Source: Pseudarthrobacter sp. NS4 (GTDB lineage: Bacteria; Actinomycetota; Actinomycetes; Actinomycetales; Micrococcaceae). Taken from it: a stretch of DNA of 64,000 bases. This document shows, piece after piece, positions 51,164 to 58,950 of the stretch; positions within the stretch are counted from its first letter, which is position 1, and each line of letters starts with the position of its first letter. A model generated the notes under the pieces. It saw only the letters and a list, made by a program, of their open reading frames with translations. It did not search any database and was not told the origin of the DNA. Position numbers and translations under genes: made by a program. The stretch lies in assembly GCF_024758005.1 (NCBI RefSeq), contig NZ_CP103288.1, positions 3,348,001 through 3,412,000 on the forward strand, read 5' to 3'.

Positions 51164-51832
51164 ATGAAAAACCGCACTCCCCTGCTGGCGTCCCTGGCAC
51201 TCTCGGCCCTGCTGCTCGCCGGCTGCGCCGCTGCGGTGGGAGCCCCGGGAACCGCCGGGCCGTCGTCGGACGCCTCTTCCTCCGGCGGCGCACCATCAGC
51301 CGCTTCGCCGTCGTCCGCGCCAACCTCGTCACAGGGCGGCGGCCACGGCGGAGGGCATCACGACGGCGGCACCTCTTCCCCGCGCCCCAACGCCGACGGT
51401 CCCAGCGAAGCTGCCCTGATGGTCTGCGGTGACCAGCCCAAGGACCGCCTCACGTCGATCCTGGACCTTGAGCAGGCCCCGCACACCATCAACGACTGGG
51501 CGGACAGCACCTTCACCTGCACCTACCACCTGGACGAAGGGGACCTGGTCATCTCCGTCCAAGAAGCCAAGGACAAGGCCACGGCACTGACCTACTTCGA
51601 TGCGAAGCAGGCCCTCGCAAAGGACGCCACACCCATCGAAGGCCTCGCCAACCTCGGCTTCCCGGCCTACGAAACCGCCGACGGATCAGCAGTCTTCCAA
51701 AAGGACAGCTTTGTGCTCCAGGTGGACGCCACCGATCTCCCGGCCAACCTCGGCCCGGACAACATCACCAGGAACGCCCTGGCCTACCAGCTCTCCACCA
51801 CCATCCTTGCCTGCTGGATCGAACACCCCTAG
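51164..51832 (+). CDS. Secreted lipoprotein of unknown function
   Basis: A 222-residue protein with a lipobox (LLLAGC, Cys at about residue 21), a His/Gly/Ser-rich linker (GGGHGGGHHDGGTSS), and a compact domain from about 85: MVCGDQPKDRLTSILDLEQA then STFTCTYHLDEGDLVISVQE and ILACWIEHP, with three Cys. It probably belongs to the same unit as the CHRD and sortase genes, 48 bases downstream. Function unknown. Confidence 0.7.
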   Translation: MKNRTPLLASLALSALLLAGCAAAVGAPGTAGPSSDASSSGGAPSAASPSSAPTSSQGGGHGGGHHDGGTSSPRPNADGPSEAALMVCGDQPKDRLTSILDLEQAPHTINDWADSTFTCTYHLDEGDLVISVQEAKDKATALTYFDAKQALAKDATPIEGLANLGFPAYETADGSAVFQKDSFVLQVDATDLPANLGPDNITRNALAYQLSTTILACWIEHP

Positions 51833-51876
51833 CCGGCGCACGCTTGAGGTGAGGCGCCGAACAGGCAGCGCGCGAG

Positions 51877-52845
51877 CTAGCTGTATTCACCTGAGACGTT
51901 GGTGACGCGGCTGGCCGGTGGTTGACCTTTGAGTGAGGTGTGGCCTCGATGATGATTGTAGTGATGGAGCCAGTCGGCGAAAGCGGCAACACGCTCGGTC
52001 TCTGATCGGTACGGACGGGCGTAGGCCCATTCGTCGAGCATGGTGCGGTTGTAGCGCTCGACTTTGCCGTTTGTCTGTGGTCGGTACGGGCGCGTGCGTT
52101 TGTGCTTGATCTCGGGGCCCAGCGCGTCTTTGAACGCGTAAGAGCGGTAGCAGGAGCCGTTATCGGTCAGGACCCGTTTCACAGTGATTCCGTGAGACTC
52201 GAAATAGGCGTTGGCACGTGCCCAGAATCCGGCCGCGGTGTCCTTTTTCTCATCGGGCAGGATCTCCGTGTAGGCGAGCCGGGAATGGTCATCGACGGCG
52301 TTGTGCAGGAAAGAGTAGCCCGGGCGCCGATTCGCCGCGGTACCGGTCTTGTTCCGGTTTCCGACGCTTCTGCCGACGCTGCGGTGTCCGCCGCCGTCAG
52401 GGATCCGTCCTAGTTTCTTGATGTCGACGTGGACCAGGTCCCCGGGGCTGTGGTGCTCGTAGCGGCGAATCACCCGGCCCGTGGCCCGGTCCAGCCACGA
52501 CAGTCTCGCCAGCCCAAATCGGGACAGCACCCGGTGCACGGTGGAGGGATGGATGCCCAGCAGATAGCCGATCCGTGCTGGTCCCCATAGGCGGTTGATC
52601 CTGATCGCGATGATCCGCCGCTCCCGCCGCATGGAGGTCCGCCGCGGGCACCTGACCGGCCGGCTGGAACGGTCCGCCATCCCGGCCTCACCAAGAGCCC
52701 GGTAACGGGCCGCCCAGCGCGCCGCTGTCGTAACAGATACCTGGAATCGTTCAGCCGCCCTGCGAAGGGACCACCCGTCCTCGACCACGCACCGGGCCAG
52801 CCGGAGCCGTCCCTTCGGCGTCAGAAGCGCGTTAGCATGGGACAT
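51877..52845 (-). CDS. IS481 family transposase
   Basis: A 322-residue DDE transposase. An N-terminal helix-turn-helix (RLRLARCVVEDGWSLRRAAE, RFQVSVTTAARW) is followed by the catalytic core: DLVHVDIKKLGRI and AVDDHSRLAY, LTDNGSCYRS and NGKVERYNRTM (D, D, E). The reading frame runs five bases out of the element and uses the TAG of the CTAG target as stop, so its last codon is written by the host sequence. No frameshift is visible, so the enzyme should be active. Confidence 0.93.
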   Translation of the reverse strand: MSHANALLTPKGRLRLARCVVEDGWSLRRAAERFQVSVTTAARWAARYRALGEAGMADRSSRPVRCPRRTSMRRERRIIAIRINRLWGPARIGYLLGIHPSTVHRVLSRFGLARLSWLDRATGRVIRRYEHHSPGDLVHVDIKKLGRIPDGGGHRSVGRSVGNRNKTGTAANRRPGYSFLHNAVDDHSRLAYTEILPDEKKDTAAGFWARANAYFESHGITVKRVLTDNGSCYRSYAFKDALGPEIKHKRTRPYRPQTNGKVERYNRTMLDEWAYARPYRSETERVAAFADWLHHYNHHRGHTSLKGQPPASRVTNVSGEYS

Positions 52846-52953
52846 TGAAGACCTCCTTGTGGATCGGACTCTTAGACAAGCCCCACTCCACTTGGAGGTC
52901 TTCTTTTTGTCACCTAACCACGCCGCATGTTCCTAACGTCCGTGGTCAATGCA
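51882..52953 (-). mobile_element. IS481 family insertion sequence in a CTAG target
   Basis: A 1072-base element with ends TGTATT and (reverse complement) TGCATT, giving imperfect inverted repeats of about 21 bases that share ACC and GACGTT. The flanks GCTAGC (51876-51881) and CCTAGC (52954-52959) match the NCTAGN target duplicated by IS481, with one difference. The target lies in the stop codon of the PAS/ANTAR gene. Confidence 0.85.
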
Positions 52954-52954
52954 C

Positions 52955-53626
52955 CTAGCCTGCGCGGCGCCGGCCCGCGGACGCGGAGCCCTGCGAGTGG
53001 ATGGCCCTGACGGCGTTGTCCAGGTAGTTCCGGGCGTTCGGGGAGTTGGCCAGCTGCACCAGCTCCGCGGCCACCACCACCAGCTTGACGTTCCGGTGGC
53101 TGCTGGTGCTGACCAGCATCTTGAACGCGTCATCGGCCCCCATTTTCAGCTGGCCCATGAGAATGCCCCGGGCCTGGTCAATGACGCTCCGGGTGGAGGT
53201 GGCACCGAGGACGGCGTCCCGGGCTGTCTGCTCCGTCTCGCGCTGCAGGGTTGTGGTGAGGTCCACCATCACGCCCTCCATCTCCGCGACCCTCCCGGCG
53301 TCATCAACAATCCCCTCACCGGATGTCAGTACCCGCCGCGTACGCCCGCGGGAGTCGATTATCCGGTGGTACATACAGAAATAGCCGCCGCTCTGCATAA
53401 CCTGGGCCACGATGGCCTCGCATTTGGGCCGGTCCTCCGGATGCTTATGGGCGTACAGCAGTTCCAGTGTGGGAACCACCTCGCCCCGCTGGTATCCATG
53501 CAGCTCGAACATGCCGTCGGACCAGTCGATCTTCCACCCGTCCACATCCACGTGGAATGTTCCGGCGACGCACTCGTTGTCCCCAAGGGCACTCGAAAAC
53601 GTGTAAGGGCCGTTCAGGTCCGTCAC
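52955..53626 (-). CDS. PAS and ANTAR domain regulator
   Basis: A 223-residue protein. Residues 10-115 form a PAS domain (GTFHVDVDGWKIDWSDGMFE, GYFCMYHRIIDSRGRTRRVL), 125-205 the linker helix and ANTAR domain (TRSVIDQARGILMGQLKMGA, STSSHRNVKLVVVAAELVQL). It should sense a ligand or redox state and antiterminate a target RNA. GTG 53626 is chosen because AAGGAGGT lies seven bases upstream; a GTG at 53635 overlaps that site. IS481 lies in its TAG stop codon, which the target copy restores. Confidence 0.87.
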   Translation of the reverse strand: MTDLNGPYTFSSALGDNECVAGTFHVDVDGWKIDWSDGMFELHGYQRGEVVPTLELLYAHKHPEDRPKCEAIVAQVMQSGGYFCMYHRIIDSRGRTRRVLTSGEGIVDDAGRVAEMEGVMVDLTTTLQRETEQTARDAVLGATSTRSVIDQARGILMGQLKMGADDAFKMLVSTSSHRNVKLVVVAAELVQLANSPNARNYLDNAVRAIHSQGSASAGRRRAG

Positions 53627-53774
53627 AGGGGCCACCTCCTTGTAGCATCCAGGGCGCCGGCAGAGGGCTCAAGGCTCTGCGGGCGTTCATACAAGTATGG
53701 CGGGAGCGGGCTGCAGTTGATAGGGCCGGACGTCCTGTGACCTGAACAGGGGATGCGAAACGGTATCCACTTTC

Positions 53775-53803
53775 TTGACGATTATACCCCCTGGGGGTAT
53801 AAT
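53775..53803 (+). promoter_or_regulatory. Copper-responsive promoter with perfect CsoR-type palindrome
   Basis: TTGACG (53775-53780), a 17-base spacer and TATAAT (53798-53803) make a near-consensus promoter. A perfect 23-base palindrome (53781-53803), arms ATTATACCCCC around a central T, fills the spacer and the -10 element. It matches known CsoR operators (TACCCCC-GGGGGTA), so apo-CsoR should block the promoter until Cu(I) binds. csoR itself is not in the window. Confidence 0.85.
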
Positions 53804-53925
53804 CGAAGTGTTGTCAGTGAAGTGGTATGTCCCGGCAGGTGCCCAGCGCCGCCTTCACAGCCGTTCAACCCCAGCGCCCTGCTCTTCCAGCACGGAATCA
53901 TCCTTCATCAAGGAATGGAACTGAC

Positions 53926-54123
53926 ATGAACATCGAAAACCGCACCGCGCTCCCCTTGGCTTCCTCCTCCGGCTGCAGCTGCTGTTCGCCCGCAGCCAGT
54001 GCACACAAGGCGCCTGCCGCCGTCGGGATCCCCGCTGCCGGAACATCCGACGCCGGCGCCCCTTCCGATGAGGCCGTCCACGCAGCTGTTACCTCGGCCG
54101 GATCTTCCCGGGCCGCACACTGA
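53926..54123 (+). CDS. Small Cys-rich peptide of the copper operon
   Basis: A 65-residue peptide. The front part MNIENRTALPLASSSGCSCC has a CSCC cluster near residue 17-20, a likely Cu(I) site. The rest is an Ala/Gly/Ser linker. The start resembles the leader of actinobacterial copper chaperones, which go on to an HMA domain (MxCxxC); here that domain is missing, so it is either a short chaperone or a truncated one. AAGGA precedes the ATG, and the CopB gene follows after 51 bases. Confidence 0.65.
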   Translation: MNIENRTALPLASSSGCSCCSPAASAHKAPAAVGIPAAGTSDAGAPSDEAVHAAVTSAGSSRAAH

Positions 54124-54174
54124 CCTTCCGCGCCCGGCCATTCCGGGCAGCGACACTCCTCCGAGGAGGAAACG

Positions 54175-56280
54175 ATGCAAAACCACACCCAGCACCACCA
54201 TCACGACGGCGGGCGTCCGGACAGCGCGACGCTCACCGAACCACACGGCCATCCGGATACCCGGCCTGATGACCACACCGTCCACAGCCACGGCCAGCAT
54301 GCCGGGCACAGCACCGCCATGTTCAAGAACCGGTTTTGGCTCACCCTGGCGCTCTCCGTTCCGGTGGTCTACTTCAGCCCCATGGTGGGGCACATCCTGG
54401 GCTACATGGCCCCGATGTTTCCGGGGTCCACCTGGATCCCGCCCGTCCTGGGCACCGTCATTTTCCTCTACGGCGGGCAGCCGTTCCTGAAAGGCGGGCT
54501 GCATGAGCTGAGGAACCGGCGGCCGGGCATGATGCTGCTGATCGCCATGGCCATCACCGTGGCGTTCGCTGCCTCGTGGACCACCAGCCTTGGCATCGGC
54601 GGCTTCGACCTCGACTTCTGGTGGGAGCTCGCCCTGCTGGTGGCCATCATGCTGCTGGGCCACTGGATCGAGATGCGGGCCCTCGGTTCGGCGCAAGGCG
54701 CATTGGACGCCCTCGCGGCGCTGCTGCCTGACGAAGCCGAGCGCGTCACGGACGGCGGCACCGAGACCGTTCCCGTGTCCGACCTCCGCCCGGAAGACCT
54801 GGTCCTGGTCCGCCCCGGCGCCCGGATGCCCGCTGATGGAACCGTGGTGGACGGGCAGGCCGAATTCGATGAGTCCATGATCACCGGCGAATCCAAGACC
54901 GTGGCCCGCGGCCCCGGTGACACGGTGGTGGCCGGAACCGTCGCTACGGACAGCAGCGTCCGCGTCCGGGTCACGGCCGTGGGCGACGATACGGCGCTGG
55001 CAGGAATCCAGCGGCTCGTGGCGGAGGCCCAGGCCTCGTCCTCACGGGCACAGGCCCTGGCCGACCGTGCCGCTGCCTTCCTCTTCTACTTTGCGGCCGT
55101 CGCCGGTGTGCTGACCTTCATCGCGTGGACCCTGCTGGGCAGCATTCCGGAGGCCGTAACCCGGACCGTCACCGTGCTGGTGATCGCCTGCCCGCACGCA
55201 CTGGGGCTGGCCATTCCGCTGGTGATCGCCATCTCCACCGAGCAGGCTGCCCGCGCGGGCGTCCTGATCAAGAACCGGATGGCCCTGGAACGCATGCGCA
55301 CGGTTGACGTGGTCCTCTTCGACAAGACCGGCACGCTCACCACGGGCGAGCCCGAGTTGAAGGACATCGCAGCTGCCGGCGGAGTGGATCCGGACGCCCT
55401 GCTGGCACTGGCCGCCGCCGTCGAATCGGACAGTGAGCATCCCGTGGCACGGGCCATCGTCCGGGCCGCCCGGGAGCGGAACCTGGCCCTGCCCGCAGCT
55501 GGCGGCTTTAGTGCACTGACCGGGCGCGGTGTCCGCGCTTCCGTGGACGGGCGGACGGTGCACGTCGGCGGGCCCGCGCTCCTGCGCGAACTGGCCGCCG
55601 TCGAGCCTCCCGCCCTGGCTGAATCAACCCGGGGCTGGACGGACCGCGGCGCAGCCGTGCTCCACGTGATCGACGACGGCGGCCGCGTACTGGGAGCGGT
55701 CAGTCTGGAGGACGCGGTCCGGCCGGAATCGCGGCAGGCCGTGGCCGCCCTGCAGAACCGGGGAGTCAAGGTAGGGATGATCACCGGCGATGCCCGGCAG
55801 GTGGCGCAGGCCGTGGCCACGGACCTGAACATCGACGAGGTGTTCGCCGAGGTCCTGCCCGCGGACAAGGACAAGAAGGTGGCCGAACTCCAGGGCCGCG
55901 GCCTGAAGGTGGCCATGGTGGGCGACGGCGTCAACGACTCCCCTGCACTGGCACGGGCCGAGGTGGGCATCGCCATCGGTGCCGGCACGGACGTGGCCAT
56001 GGAGTCCGCCGGGGTGGTACTGGCCGGCAACGACCCGCGGGCCGTGCTGTCCATGGTGGACCTGTCCCGGGCGAGCTACCGGAAGATGTGGCAGAACCTG
56101 GTGTGGGCCACCGGCTACAACATTCTTGCCGTGCCGCTGGCCGCGGGCGTCCTGGCCTTCGCCGGGATTGTCCTCTCCCCAGCAGCAGGCGCCGTGCTGA
56201 TGTCCGTGTCCACTATTGTGGTGGCGTTGAACGCCCAACTGCTCCGGCGCCTGAAACTGAACCCCTCGGAGGTACGTTAG
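54175..56280 (+). CDS. copB: Copper-translocating P-type ATPase, CopB (CPH) type
   Basis: A 701-residue P1B-type ATPase. The His-rich N-terminus (HTQHHHHDGG, HSHGQHAGHS) replaces HMA domains. The membrane motif is IACPHALGLAIP (CPH, Cys339), the mark of the CopB/P1B-3 class. DKTGTLTTG (Asp383), TGES, HPVARAI and GDGVNDSPAL (Asp584) complete the catalytic machinery. It exports copper (Cu+ or Cu2+) and is under the CsoR-type promoter at 53775. GAGGAGGAAAC precedes the ATG. Confidence 0.93.
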   Translation: MQNHTQHHHHDGGRPDSATLTEPHGHPDTRPDDHTVHSHGQHAGHSTAMFKNRFWLTLALSVPVVYFSPMVGHILGYMAPMFPGSTWIPPVLGTVIFLYGGQPFLKGGLHELRNRRPGMMLLIAMAITVAFAASWTTSLGIGGFDLDFWWELALLVAIMLLGHWIEMRALGSAQGALDALAALLPDEAERVTDGGTETVPVSDLRPEDLVLVRPGARMPADGTVVDGQAEFDESMITGESKTVARGPGDTVVAGTVATDSSVRVRVTAVGDDTALAGIQRLVAEAQASSSRAQALADRAAAFLFYFAAVAGVLTFIAWTLLGSIPEAVTRTVTVLVIACPHALGLAIPLVIAISTEQAARAGVLIKNRMALERMRTVDVVLFDKTGTLTTGEPELKDIAAAGGVDPDALLALAAAVESDSEHPVARAIVRAARERNLALPAAGGFSALTGRGVRASVDGRTVHVGGPALLRELAAVEPPALAESTRGWTDRGAAVLHVIDDGGRVLGAVSLEDAVRPESRQAVAALQNRGVKVGMITGDARQVAQAVATDLNIDEVFAEVLPADKDKKVAELQGRGLKVAMVGDGVNDSPALARAEVGIAIGAGTDVAMESAGVVLAGNDPRAVLSMVDLSRASYRKMWQNLVWATGYNILAVPLAAGVLAFAGIVLSPAAGAVLMSVSTIVVALNAQLLRRLKLNPSEVR

Positions 56281-56283
56281 AAC

Positions 56284-56332
56284 GACGCTCTCTCACCTTT
56301 CGCCGCTTTATCCACGACGCTCTCTCACCTTT
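56284..56332 (+). repeat. Two copies of the CGCTCTCTCACC repeat
   Basis: GACGCTCTCTCACCTTT occurs at 56284-56300 and again at 56316-56332, between copB and the DUF6153 gene. Related units lie at 57505-57554, 58903-58944 and 60221-60237. Confidence 0.85.
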
Positions 56333-56370
56333 GACCACCGGCGCTAATCTGCAGGAAGGAGGAACCGCCA

Positions 56371-56805
56371 GTGACTGCAACCACCCGCCGCCTGGCGGCC
56401 CTGCTCGGCAGGACCGGCCTGCTGGCTGTTGTGCTGGCCATCGCGGCCGGAATCCTGGGGATGCACGTCCTGACCGGCGACCACTCCGCGCACGGCGCCG
56501 GCTCCCACGTCCCCGGGCACGCCGCCGTCGGCCATCCCCCTGGTGACCATGCCCATCCTGCAACCCACCACGCTGCGGAGGAATCCTTCACTGCCTCCGG
56601 TTCCTGCGGCTCCGGCTGCCCGGGAGTGCACGACGCCGGAGTGTCCTGCATCCCGTCAGCCAAGGCGGGAGCGCTCGCCGTCTTCCCGCCGCAGGCCACG
56701 GCTGCGGCGCAGCTTGCCCTTGAAGCAGGCACCCGTCCTCCAGCTGCCTACTCCTACATTCCAACAAGTCCCACGCCCTGCGAACTGTCCATCAGCCGGA
56801 CGTAA
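56371..56805 (+). CDS. DUF6153 family protein, membrane-anchored
   Basis: A 144-residue protein starting with GTG after AGGAGGAAC. One N-terminal span (LLAVVLAIAAGILGMHVLTG), then a His-rich extracellular part (HSAHGAGSHVPGHAAVGHPP), several Cys (GSCGSGCPG) and the end CELSISRT. This type is often encoded next to DUF305 and copper genes. A role in copper binding at the cell surface is inferred. Confidence 0.75.
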   Translation: MTATTRRLAALLGRTGLLAVVLAIAAGILGMHVLTGDHSAHGAGSHVPGHAAVGHPPGDHAHPATHHAAEESFTASGSCGSGCPGVHDAGVSCIPSAKAGALAVFPPQATAAAQLALEAGTRPPAAYSYIPTSPTPCELSISRT

Positions 56806-56877
56806 ACCGGACTGCGCCGCGTGATGCGGCACGCCAGATCAGCCCGGTTAAACTACTTTCCTGAGGACACATCCACC

Positions 56878-57498
56878 ATGAACACGCAGATCAAAACGCT
56901 GTCCGTCGCCGCCGCCCTGGCGGCCTCGCTCGGCCTTGCCGGCTGCGCCGCCGAGTCGGGAACCTCCGGCGGCAACGGCATGCACACAAACCACTCCAGC
57001 TCCAGCCCCATGTCCAGCATGATGCCGGACGCCGATGCTGCGCATAACCAGGCCGACATCATGTTCGCCCAGATGATGATCCCGCACCACGCCCAGGCCG
57101 TAGAGATGAGTGACATCATTCTTGCCAAGCCGGACCTGCCCGCTGAGGTCACCGCCCTTGCCACCAGGATTAAGGACGCCCAGGCTCCCGAAATCGAGAC
57201 CATGACAGGGTGGCTGGAGAGCTGGAAGGTGCCCACCATGATGAGCGACCACTCAGGGCACGGCATGTCCGGCATGGTGGACGAAGAAGGCATCGACAAG
57301 TTGAAGGCAGCGACGGGAACGGATGCCGCCCGGCTCTTCCTCGAGCAGATGATCGGACACCACGAAGGCGCCGTTGAGATGGCACAGCAAGAGATCGGAG
57401 CCGGGAAGTTTCCCGAAGCCGTCCAGCTCGCCCGCGACATCGTCGCTGCACAGGAATCCGAGATTGCCGAGATGAAGCAGCTGCTGACCACTCTCTGA
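56878..57498 (+). CDS. DUF305 lipoprotein (copper-associated)
   Basis: A 206-residue lipoprotein. Lipobox GLAGC (Cys at about 22). The mature part is two DUF305 repeats with Met/His helices: FAQMMIPHHAQAVEMSDIIL and LEQMIGHHEGAVEMAQQEIG, each carrying the HH-AVEM motif. DUF305 proteins occur in copper and silver operons and probably bind metal outside the membrane. ATG 56878 is chosen from the lipobox position. Confidence 0.9.
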   Translation: MNTQIKTLSVAAALAASLGLAGCAAESGTSGGNGMHTNHSSSSPMSSMMPDADAAHNQADIMFAQMMIPHHAQAVEMSDIILAKPDLPAEVTALATRIKDAQAPEIETMTGWLESWKVPTMMSDHSGHGMSGMVDEEGIDKLKAATGTDAARLFLEQMIGHHEGAVEMAQQEIGAGKFPEAVQLARDIVAAQESEIAEMKQLLTTL

Positions 57499-57504
57499 CC
57501 CCGA

Positions 57505-57554
57505 AAGCTCTCTCACTTCCTGCCACAAACCGCCAGCCCTCTCTCACCTCCTGC
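57505..57554 (+). repeat. Two further CTCTCTCAC repeat units, the second in a hairpin
   Basis: AAGCTCTCTCACTTCCTGCC (57505-57524) and GCCCTCTCTCACCTCCTGCA (57535-57554) follow the DUF305 gene. The second unit pairs with GGTGGGAGAGGG at 57561-57572 to form a hairpin with one mismatch and no T-run. Confidence 0.75.
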
Positions 57555-57616
57555 AAGGTGGGTGGGAGAGGGCCCGGGTGGGACCCGCCAAAAGGCTCCG
57601 GTGGGAGTACCCCCGA

Positions 57617-58837
57617 TCAACCCTTACCGGTGTTGACGTGTTCGGGGCGGATGCCTATGCCGACAAACCGGGCCATGACGCGGCGCAGCAGCGGTGAGGC
57701 AACCCGGAGAACCCCAGGGACCCAACGGGGCGCGACGCGGTTGCCGGTGGTTGCCCGTGCGAGCGCCCTGTGTCCGGCACGCTGAAGCCGCTGCATGATC
57801 TTCACCGGCTTTTCGCGCCGCCGCTGCACGCCCGCGAGCTTTTTGCGTGGGGCGGTCCCGGCCGCGAGGTCTTCCGTGATGGCGTTGGAGAGCGCAACGG
57901 CGTCCTGGATGGCGAAGTTCACCCCAACGCCAAACATTGGTGACATCGCGTGGGCGGCATCGCCGATGGCGATAAACCCGGGGCGGTGCCAGCGCCGGAG
58001 CCGGTTGATCCGGACGGAGAGGAGCTTGACCTGGTCCCAGTCCTTCAAGGCATCGACCACCGGCAGCAGGACGGGCGCGGCGTGCGTGATCCGTTCACGG
58101 AGGGCGCCCAGCCCAGCCTTTTCCAGTGCTTCAAAACCGCCTTTGGGAATGACCATGCCCGCCTGGTACCTGTCGCCACGGTCAATGGTGAGGACCATCC
58201 CCTGCGACGAGATATAGCCGAGCGTTACAGGCGGCGGCTTGGGCGGTTTGGGAAGGCCGAACCACAGCACGTCGATAGGGACACCGAACTCTTCAGGTGT
58301 TAACCCGGCCGCAGCGCGCAGGACCGAAGCACGCCCGTCCGCAGCGACGGTCAGCGTCGCCCGGATCTCACTCCCGCCGTCGGGTTGGGTGGTCCGCACG
58401 CCCCGCACCTGGTCCTGGTCCATGATGAGTCCGGTGGCCTCTGTGCTCATGCGCAGCTCGAAGTTGGGGTAGGCGGCCGCCTCCCTGGAAAGGAAGTTCA
58501 GGAAGTCCCACTGCGGAGCGAGAACCAGGAAGTTGTCCGGAGTCGGCAGGGTGCGGAAGTCAGCGATTGTGATGCGCTGGCCGTCCACCACGGCATCGAT
58601 GGTGGACAGCTGCGTGAGTGGCAGTTGCAGGAACTTCCCGCGGAGCCCGAGTTCGCCCAGCAGGGTCACGGTGGACGGATGAACGGTGTCGCCCCGGAAG
58701 TCACGAATGAAATCTGCGTGCTTCTCCAGCACGGTGACCTTCAGGCCGGCCCGCGCAAGCATGTAACCGAGTACCATCCCGGCCGGGCCGCCCCCGGCAA
58801 TCACGCAGTCACGTTCGGGACGGTCCTCATCAGCCAT
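57617..58837 (-). CDS. FAD-dependent monooxygenase (PHBH-like)
   Basis: A 406-residue flavoprotein. FAD motif DCVIAGGGPAGMVLGYMLAR, the mid-domain DG motif (TVAADGRASVLRAAAGL) and the GD motif (FIAIGDAAHAMSPMFGVGVN) are those of group A aromatic hydroxylases. Start ATG 58837. The substrate is unknown. Its start region faces the IS30 element at 58951. Confidence 0.85.
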   Translation of the reverse strand: MADEDRPERDCVIAGGGPAGMVLGYMLARAGLKVTVLEKHADFIRDFRGDTVHPSTVTLLGELGLRGKFLQLPLTQLSTIDAVVDGQRITIADFRTLPTPDNFLVLAPQWDFLNFLSREAAAYPNFELRMSTEATGLIMDQDQVRGVRTTQPDGGSEIRATLTVAADGRASVLRAAAGLTPEEFGVPIDVLWFGLPKPPKPPPVTLGYISSQGMVLTIDRGDRYQAGMVIPKGGFEALEKAGLGALRERITHAAPVLLPVVDALKDWDQVKLLSVRINRLRRWHRPGFIAIGDAAHAMSPMFGVGVNFAIQDAVALSNAITEDLAAGTAPRKKLAGVQRRREKPVKIMQRLQRAGHRALARATTGNRVAPRWVPGVLRVASPLLRRVMARFVGIGIRPEHVNTGKG

Positions 58838-58902
58838 GTCGTCCTGCCTGTTCTCCGCCTCTGATCTGCTTCCATGGTGGCGGCAGTGGGACTGATTGGG
58901 TA

Positions 58903-58944
58903 GAGAGAGCGTCCGGGGAAAATCTGCAGGACGTGAGAGAGCAT
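58903..58944 (-). repeat. Two CTCTCTCAC-type units on the minus strand, next to IS30
   Basis: Read on the minus strand: GATGCTCTCTCACGTCCTGC (58925-58944) and GACGCTCTCTCTA (58901-58913). The first is six bases from the left end of the IS30 element. Confidence 0.7.
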
Positions 58945-58950
58945 CCCTGG

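Noticed and set aside
56284..57554. The CTCTCTCAC units as a CRISPR array.
   Set aside because: Spacing is irregular, the units are short and lie in different intergenic gaps, and no cas gene is near.
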